Assembly: GCF_002288525.1 (NCBI RefSeq)
Contig: NZ_CP023067.1
Span: 992,001-1,056,000, forward strand
Direction: 5' to 3'
Length of the DNA stretch: 64,000 nt
DNA from: Sinorhizobium sojae CCBAU 05684
GTDB taxonomy: Bacteria; Pseudomonadota; Alphaproteobacteria; Rhizobiales; Rhizobiaceae
Shown: positions 59,069 to 64,000 of the stretch, piece by piece
How positions within the stretch are numbered: position 1 is the first letter of the stretch
Layout: each line of letters opens with the position of its first letter
Program-made: the position numbers and the translations under genes
The notes under the pieces: model-generated
Database searches by the model: none
Told to the model about the DNA's origin: nothing
The model's input: only the letters and a program-made list of their open reading frames with translations

Positions 59069-59164
59069 TTTCTTTCAAGCACTTGGCATAGACAAGCCGC
59101 GGAAACGGGCTCTCCAGCGCAATCTGGACAACGGATTTGGACAACGGGGGCGGCACCGGTCTCC

Positions 59165-59491
59165 TCAAGGCCGTTCCTCCGGGCTCGTTCCCGGACCCGT
59201 CGAAGCGGAACCCGCGTCGGTGCGGGCGGCGGTTGCGTTTCGCTCGGACTTCCTGAACCTGCGTGCCGCCAGGTGCTCCCACCGTGCCCGCGCCTGCTCC
59301 TTCCCGGACGGCAGCGCCAGAATCCAGGCCCAGACGTCGCCACCCAGCCACCTCAGATCACCGCCGGGCAGCCGAAGGGCGCCGGGGAAGCGACCGTCGC
59401 CTTCGTAGCGCCAGAGGGTTGTGCGCGAAAGCCCGGTGATGAGCTCCACCTCCCTGCGCCTGAGCAGTCGCATCATCTCGTCCCATCCCAT
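59165..59491 (-). CDS. AlpA-like excision/regulatory DNA-binding protein
   Basis: 108 residues from the ATG at 59491 (GGAGG 7-8 bases upstream). The core MMRLLRRREVELITGLSRTT, LWRYEGDGRFPGALRLPGGD and WLGGDVWAWI is the AlpA winged-helix pattern found next to tRNA-integrated islands, where it activates excision or integrase expression. It has an extra basic C-terminal tail. Confidence 0.85.
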   Translation of the reverse strand: MGWDEMMRLLRRREVELITGLSRTTLWRYEGDGRFPGALRLPGGDLRWLGGDVWAWILALPSGKEQARARWEHLAARRFRKSERNATAARTDAGSASTGPGTSPEERP

Positions 59492-59549
59492 GGGTTGCCT
59501 CCAAAGCGCAAGCTGTAGCGTTCGCGTTCCGGCATCGGGAACGCGGCAC

Positions 59550-59765
59550 TCAGTCGAATGATTTGACGGTTGAGGTGATCCTAGCACTAAAATTCCACGA
59601 CGTAAAGCCTATCTGGATTTGTGTTCTACCGAAGCGCCGAATGAAGTCGAATGGGCGACCATAATTGTTGACATAAGGAAAAATCGTTCCGAAACGAATC
59701 CAGTGGCCCTGCGGCTCTGCGAATGCGGGCGGACCGACGCCGATCACGGCAATAAAAGTTGACAT
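59550..59765 (-). CDS. Possible small exported protein
   Basis: 71 residues, with a short hydrophobic start (MSTFIAVIGVGPPAFAEPQG) and an aromatic, beta-like rest. The ribosome site is weak. It may be a gene fragment. Confidence 0.35.
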   Translation of the reverse strand: MSTFIAVIGVGPPAFAEPQGHWIRFGTIFPYVNNYGRPFDFIRRFGRTQIQIGFTSWNFSARITSTVKSFD

Positions 59766-59919
59766 TGGCCGCGCATGATCGTAATGCTTACAGAGTGAGC
59801 ATAATGTTTTGATTTAGGGACTCGTTGTTTGCGACGGGTGGACGTCGCTGTTTGGGCGCGAATCCTTCAGGGATTCGAGTACGCCATGGACGTCGGCGGC
59901 GACGGGAGGCGGTCTCGGC

Positions 59920-60327
59920 GTGACGGCGCCGGATCCGGCGGACGGGGCGCCGAGACGTCCCAATCCTGAGGAGGTATCCGGAGAACGCGGAGCGACACGG
60001 CAATCGAAAGGACAGGATGTCGTCGAGATGATGCGCGCCCGTCGGCGCGAGCAGGATTCCTCTGACCAACCCGAGGTCATTCCGACCCCGCGGTTGCGAC
60101 GCCGGGGCTCCCGCTTCGGCCGCCTCCGATACATCGGCAGGAACTCCGCCCTTGCGGGGAATGAACGTGAACTCGCGACGGTGCGAGACGTGAGCAGGAA
60201 AGCGCTTGAACTTTCATTGGATGGACAGCGAGACGGTAGAACGCCTTCTCGAAAGCATTCACAGCGCGAACGCGGGGGGGCTGGACCAAGCCGTCATCGC
60301 GGAAGCCCCCTTGCTGGAGTGCTATAG
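59920..60327 (+). CDS. Possible proline/arginine-rich hypothetical protein
   Basis: 135 residues. The first about 95 look protein-like (KGQDVVEMMRARRREQDSSD), but the last 35 overlap the DUF6634-like gene in another frame and are low-complexity basic. It may be a decayed or frameshifted start of a longer gene. Confidence 0.35.
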   Translation: MTAPDPADGAPRRPNPEEVSGERGATRQSKGQDVVEMMRARRREQDSSDQPEVIPTPRLRRRGSRFGRLRYIGRNSALAGNERELATVRDVSRKALELSLDGQRDGRTPSRKHSQRERGGAGPSRHRGSPLAGVL

Positions 60328-60505
60328 GACCGCTGTGGGGCACGCATTCGCCCTGACTGGCATCGTGCAGGGGCATCCCCGCATCGATGACGGACGCAGG
60401 GTCGTCACCAGCCAGCTTTTCTACTTGGATCCGAACCTGGGCATCGCCCGGACGATGAACCGGTGGTATCGCCTCGGCGCCCGCGACAGAAGCTGGGGGC
60501 AATGA
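60221..60505 (+). CDS. DUF6634-like protein
   Basis: 94 residues from the ATG at 60221. GHPRIDDGRRVVTSQLFYLD and IARTMNRWYRLG match the small DUF6634 family, common on rhizobial mobile elements. It ends one base before the AAA+ gene, so the two are cotranscribed. Confidence 0.72.
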   Translation: MDSETVERLLESIHSANAGGLDQAVIAEAPLLECYRTAVGHAFALTGIVQGHPRIDDGRRVVTSQLFYLDPNLGIARTMNRWYRLGARDRSWGQ

Positions 60506-60506
60506 G

Positions 60507-62363
60507 ATGAGGTTCGAGATTGATCGCGCGCTCGCCCGAAAGCAATCCGGGGATCCCGGCATATTCCTCGCGTCCTGCACTCTCGTGCGCGCACTGCGGG
60601 CCGCCGGGCTGTTCCGGTCTGGTGCCACCGGATTTGTCATCTTCGTGGTCCCAAGGGGCTACCGCACGCAGGAATACGAAGCGGCAGCATTGAGCCTCCT
60701 GGGACCCGAGCGTGGTGATTGGCTGGACCAGCAGGTCAAAGTTCAGTTTGCCAATCCACCCAGGAAGAAGGGCGTCCCCCAAAAGCGCGTGTCCGTATTC
60801 GACCTCACGGGGCTGGAGGTGCTGATCGCCAGGGACATCGGCGAGCTCCCGAAAGACGTGCGCTTTGCAGCCACGGCGGTTATGCTGGTGGAGCGGCCAA
60901 CGCCGGGACACATCAATGCCGTACGCCGGCTCTCGGGGCGGACGCCATTCTCCCGGGAGGTGGCAACTCTACTGGCAGAAAAGCCGCAGAACGCCCTTCT
61001 CGCCGCGGTTCTTCAGCCGAACATGGCTGAAGGCAGGATTGGCGAAGTCAACGATTTGAATCGCTGCGAAACCGGCGCGCCAAGCCTCTTCGAATTGCCG
61101 GGGTATGAGGAACTGAAGCCGTGGGCGAGAAGGCTCTCGTCTGACCTCGCCCGCTGGCGGAGCGGCGAGCTGCCCTGGAGACTTGTCAATCGGGGCGCCC
61201 TCATATCCGGCCCTCCCGGGACCGGCAAGTCCCTCTTCGCGTCGGCGCTGGCCAACGCGCTTGGTGTGAAGCTGATCTCGACCACGATAGGGAGCTGGCA
61301 GTCAGAAGGCCATCTCGATGACACGCTCGCGGCGATGAGGAAGAGCTTCAGCGATGCCGATGACGGGGAGGGCTCGGTCCTGTTCATTGATGAATTCGAT
61401 AGTATCGGAAGGAGATCCGCTCGTCCCACTCACCGCAATGACCACTATTGGCAGGTCGTCCTCAACGATTTTCTCTACCTGTTGAGCAACCTGGGCGATG
61501 GCGTGGTGGTGATCGGGGCCACAAATCTTCCCGAGTGGATCGATCCAGCTATCTTGCGCGCCGGGCGCCTCGAAAATCAGTTCGAGCTAGCTCTCCCAGA
61601 CCACAAGTCGCGGGCCGGGATCTTAAAGCATCATGCTGGTGATGCCATATCGCTCGATTCCCTGTCCGATATCGCCGAGAACTTGGACGGCGCCTCGGGG
61701 GCTGACCTCGAGAAGCTGGTGCGCGATGCACGCGAGGCTGCGCGAAGCGAGGATCGAGAGCTGGAACTACGGGATCTCATCAACCGCCTCCCGGAGAAAA
61801 TGCGATACACGGCGGAACAGCAGCTCAGGCTTGCGGTCCACGAAGCCGGACATGCCCTGGTCTCGCTCGCGCTGGGATATGCAACGAGCGTGACCATCGA
61901 GATCAAGGACAGCTTTGATCCGACTGCAACAGAGTTTCTTGGGGGGCTGGCATCATACACCCTGGTTCCGGATCACTTTCCAACGGAAACGAGTCTGCGC
62001 AATCGCATCGCAGTGAGCTACGCCGGGATGGCGGCTGAGGCAGCGGTGTACGGCGATCGGTCAGTCGGCTCGGGTGGCACGGTTGGCAGCGATGTCGAAC
62101 GGGCGACCTCAATTGCCCGGCGGATGGTTGGAAGCTTTGGGCTCGGCAAGACGCCAATTTTTCTCGGCACTCCTAAAGACCTCGGAAACGGGCCGCTGCC
62201 CGAACGGCTGGAAGCGGAAGTGGCGCAAATGCTGTCGGAGGAGTGGGAGCGGGTGCTCGCGATGCTCACGGAGGGGCAGAAACGCATCCTTGACCTGGCG
62301 GCCGAAGTCGTCACCAATCGTTCGGTGAGGATCGAGCGCGATGGAATAGCGGAGGCCGCCTAG
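60507..62363 (+). CDS. Soluble FtsH-like AAA+ protease (AAA plus peptidase M41)
   Basis: 618 residues. A novel N-terminal domain of about 200 residues has no FtsH-type membrane helices. Then come AAA+ Walker A GPPGTGKS (235-242), Walker B VLFIDEFDS (291-299), sensor ATN, arginine finger region RAGRLENQFE, and M41 zinc motif HEAGH (445-449) with the third ligand in GSDVERATS (about 526). It unfolds and degrades proteins. The new N-terminal domain probably selects substrates or senses a signal. It is likely the central effector of the island operon. Confidence 0.88.
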   Translation: MRFEIDRALARKQSGDPGIFLASCTLVRALRAAGLFRSGATGFVIFVVPRGYRTQEYEAAALSLLGPERGDWLDQQVKVQFANPPRKKGVPQKRVSVFDLTGLEVLIARDIGELPKDVRFAATAVMLVERPTPGHINAVRRLSGRTPFSREVATLLAEKPQNALLAAVLQPNMAEGRIGEVNDLNRCETGAPSLFELPGYEELKPWARRLSSDLARWRSGELPWRLVNRGALISGPPGTGKSLFASALANALGVKLISTTIGSWQSEGHLDDTLAAMRKSFSDADDGEGSVLFIDEFDSIGRRSARPTHRNDHYWQVVLNDFLYLLSNLGDGVVVIGATNLPEWIDPAILRAGRLENQFELALPDHKSRAGILKHHAGDAISLDSLSDIAENLDGASGADLEKLVRDAREAARSEDRELELRDLINRLPEKMRYTAEQQLRLAVHEAGHALVSLALGYATSVTIEIKDSFDPTATEFLGGLASYTLVPDHFPTETSLRNRIAVSYAGMAAEAAVYGDRSVGSGGTVGSDVERATSIARRMVGSFGLGKTPIFLGTPKDLGNGPLPERLEAEVAQMLSEEWERVLAMLTEGQKRILDLAAEVVTNRSVRIERDGIAEAA

Positions 62364-62507
62364 CGGCATCCGGGCGATGCCATCCGTTCGCTAGCGGCAC
62401 CGCCATTGCAGCGGCAGGGCATTCAGCCGGCCGCTGGTGGAGGGCGTATGCACACTCGTTGCTGAGATAGTGAACGGTTGGCGGCTGCTGCGAAATCGGA
62501 GTCAGGC

Positions 62508-62708
62508 ATGTCACACGGCGGAAAGGACGATGCAGGCAAGGCCGGCGACGCCGGCCGGATCGGCGAAGAGGCAGACCACGACGAAACGCTCGGCGAAGCT
62601 TTGTCAAGAGAGGGATTCGAGCCGGCCAAAGTCGGTCGCAAAGTCATGTCGCAAGGGAGACGCAGAGAGCCTTTGAAGAAGGGGCCTCCCAAAGGCTCCA
62701 GCAGGTAG
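62508..62708 (+). CDS. Small basic hypothetical protein
   Basis: 66 residues from the ATG at 62508 with GGAG upstream. Charged and glycine-rich at the start, lysine/proline-rich at the end (LKKGPPKGSSR). No family recognised. Confidence 0.5.
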   Translation: MSHGGKDDAGKAGDAGRIGEEADHDETLGEALSREGFEPAKVGRKVMSQGRRREPLKKGPPKGSSR

Positions 62709-63287
62709 ACGTTTCCGGAATGTGACCGATATGCGCGCTCCTTCTCCCCCCCCGACTTCCACTACCGAAGCTTGATCCATCGGCAGTCTTCCTTCCTCGA
62801 GGCACGTGCGGCTCTATTAACCGCATACCGTCATCCCGTCCGCCAGGGTGGGCGCATGGGCTGCGCCATCGGCGAACCCGCCGCCGAGCGCAGGCTCCGG
62901 CACTGATTGTTCAAGACCCGGAAATACTGGCCGGCGCGATTTCGAAACGTGGGATCGGATCATTGTGCTGCTGGATGCTCAGGTGCGAGGGATAGCAGAA
63001 GCGCTCCCATCGCCGCCCGTGGATATGAAATGCGTTTGGGGGTTGCCTCGATGCGATCGTCTATGCCCTGGGGCGGCGCTTGCGTCCTCGATGGCTTGGC
63101 GAAGGCGGATGGGATCAGGTTTCGGCAATATGGGTGGGCAACGGGATTGCGTAGGGCGTCTCGTAAAATAATAAGTAATCAATCTTCGATGCGATGAAGA
63201 GCTTGGCCTATCATAGGGTCCTGTGACCTGCGCTCTCCGCCGTAGAAGGCAACTGGACGGCCTATCTTTCGTATTCTAGGAGCTGTT
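62709..63287. other. About 580 bp without a supported gene
   Basis: Open frames are low-quality and no ribosome sites stand out. I see no RNA gene. It may be decayed island sequence. Confidence 0.5.
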
Positions 63288-63521
63288 ATGGACGCGCAAG
63301 CACTCATCGAATTCAGGAAGAACATCGACTTCATGGAGATCATGTTTCGGATGTCATGCGCTTCGACGCGCTTGGCGTTTGGGGCGGGCCTTGAGCAGCT
63401 TTCAGTTCTCAACCACGGCAATAACGATGCCGACGTTGAGGAAGGCCGCCGACGCTTGCGCGCCGCCATTACCTCACAACTCGCCGAATTCGAGAAGCTA
63501 TTGGAGCTCGTGGGCGAGTAG
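63288..63521 (+). CDS. Small helical hypothetical protein
   Basis: 77 residues with AGGAG before the ATG. Helical (MDAQALIEFRKNIDFMEIMF ... AITSQLAEFEKLLELVGE). Function unknown. Confidence 0.65.
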   Translation: MDAQALIEFRKNIDFMEIMFRMSCASTRLAFGAGLEQLSVLNHGNNDADVEEGRRRLRAAITSQLAEFEKLLELVGE

Positions 63522-63618
63522 TCCTGGTCTTCGGTTTCACGTCTCTTGTTCGCCGATCCCGCCCGCTCTACGCTCGCCCGCACGCGCCGGATTCGGCAGA
63601 CGAGGGCAGGGGCAATTT

Positions 63619-64000
63619 GTGAAGGGCATTTTCGACACCAAACGCGATTCTGGGTACGACGACGAGATCGCGTTTCGGTACCATTTTCCTAAACGTTACC
63701 GCCCGATCGCCGAGACACTGGTTGGCGACCGGGTCATCTATCGCGAGCCCCGTCGTAATGGCGGAAGACAGGCGTATGTCGCGACGGCTAAGGTAGTGCA
63801 GGTGAACGACGATCCCCTCCGACTGGGGTTCGCATACGCTGCTATGGCCGAATACCAGGAGTTCGATGAACCCGTGCCATTCTTCCAGGGCGGCCGCTAT
63901 TGGGAAACGGCACTGCTAGTGGTCGCAGATCCCAGCCGTGTCGGGGCCTTTCTTCAGGGAAAGTCCATTCGCACAATTCCGGAAAGCGACTTCGCAGCGA
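63619..64000 (+). CDS. Probable HNH-type endonuclease, 5' part only
   Basis: The frame is open from a GTG at 63619 to the window end (127 codons, no stop). The start MKGIFDTKRDSGYDDEIAFR and YREPRRNGGRQAYVATAKVV resemble the N-terminal domain of HNH restriction-like endonucleases common on rhizobial islands; the nuclease domain would lie beyond the window. The identification rests on pattern memory. Confidence 0.6.
   Translation, partial: MKGIFDTKRDSGYDDEIAFRYHFPKRYRPIAETLVGDRVIYREPRRNGGRQAYVATAKVVQVNDDPLRLGFAYAAMAEYQEFDEPVPFFQGGRYWETALLVVADPSRVGAFLQGKSIRTIPESDFAA

Larger units (their letters stand above)
59069..64000. mobile_element. Second genomic island at tRNA-Trp (partial)
   Basis: Directly downstream of tRNA-Trp, where rhizobia normally have secE-nusG, lies an AlpA-like regulator, a DUF6634-like gene, an AAA+/M41 protease, small orphan genes and a probable HNH endonuclease. 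These are mobile-element types. No integrase or repeated tRNA end is seen before the window ends, so the element boundaries are inferred. Confidence 0.6.

Overview
The window looks like Rhizobiaceae DNA, most likely Sinorhizobium/Ensifer or a close relative. The support is an EF-Tu gene followed by tRNA-Trp(CCA), high GC throughout, and phage genes of types typical of alphaproteobacterial prophages (a GcrA-like regulator, GTA-like baseplate proteins). The genus is an inference. No rRNA or CRISPR array was seen.

Region 1 (about 595-55475) is one complete temperate siphovirus-type prophage, integrated in the 3' end of a tRNA-Gly(UCC) gene just upstream of tuf. From left to right it has an integrase and a long leftward early operon (SLOG/DUF2493 protein, HNH nuclease, DUF5131 protein, RecT recombinase plus PD-(D/E)XK exonuclease, many small genes). 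Next come a secreted moron protein and the immunity region: a LexA/S24-type repressor, a convergent orphan S24-fold protein that lacks its catalytic residues, a Cro-like gene, and 15-bp TACG-N7-CGTA operators on both sides. A rightward early/replication operon follows: GcrA-like regulator, RuvC-like nuclease, SF2 helicase, DNA methyltransferase, DnaB helicase and a DnaA-domain-IV-like protein. A structured RNA segment holds a candidate type I hammerhead ribozyme and a phage tRNA-Trp, and a second DNA methyltransferase follows it. The late operon is terS-terL-portal-head-tail-fibres-lysis. It contains a sugar/methyl-transferase cassette inside the head module and a leftward four-gene lipid-modification cassette between the tail fibre and lysis genes.

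The first about 640 bases repeat 54831-55475, the right end of the prophage including the att core. The left junction therefore joins phage to phage (attP-like) rather than host to phage. It implies a tandem prophage or an assembly that ran through an excised circle. The left copy differs only by five single-base indels, all within its first about 210 bases.

Region 2 (about 55476-59068) is host DNA: tuf, a frameshifted outer-membrane-protein-like gene, an NAD-dependent epimerase and tRNA-Trp.

Region 3 (59069 to the window end) looks like a second, partly seen island at tRNA-Trp: an AlpA-like regulator, a DUF6634-like gene, an FtsH-like AAA+/M41 protease without membrane anchors, small genes, and the start of a probable HNH-type endonuclease.
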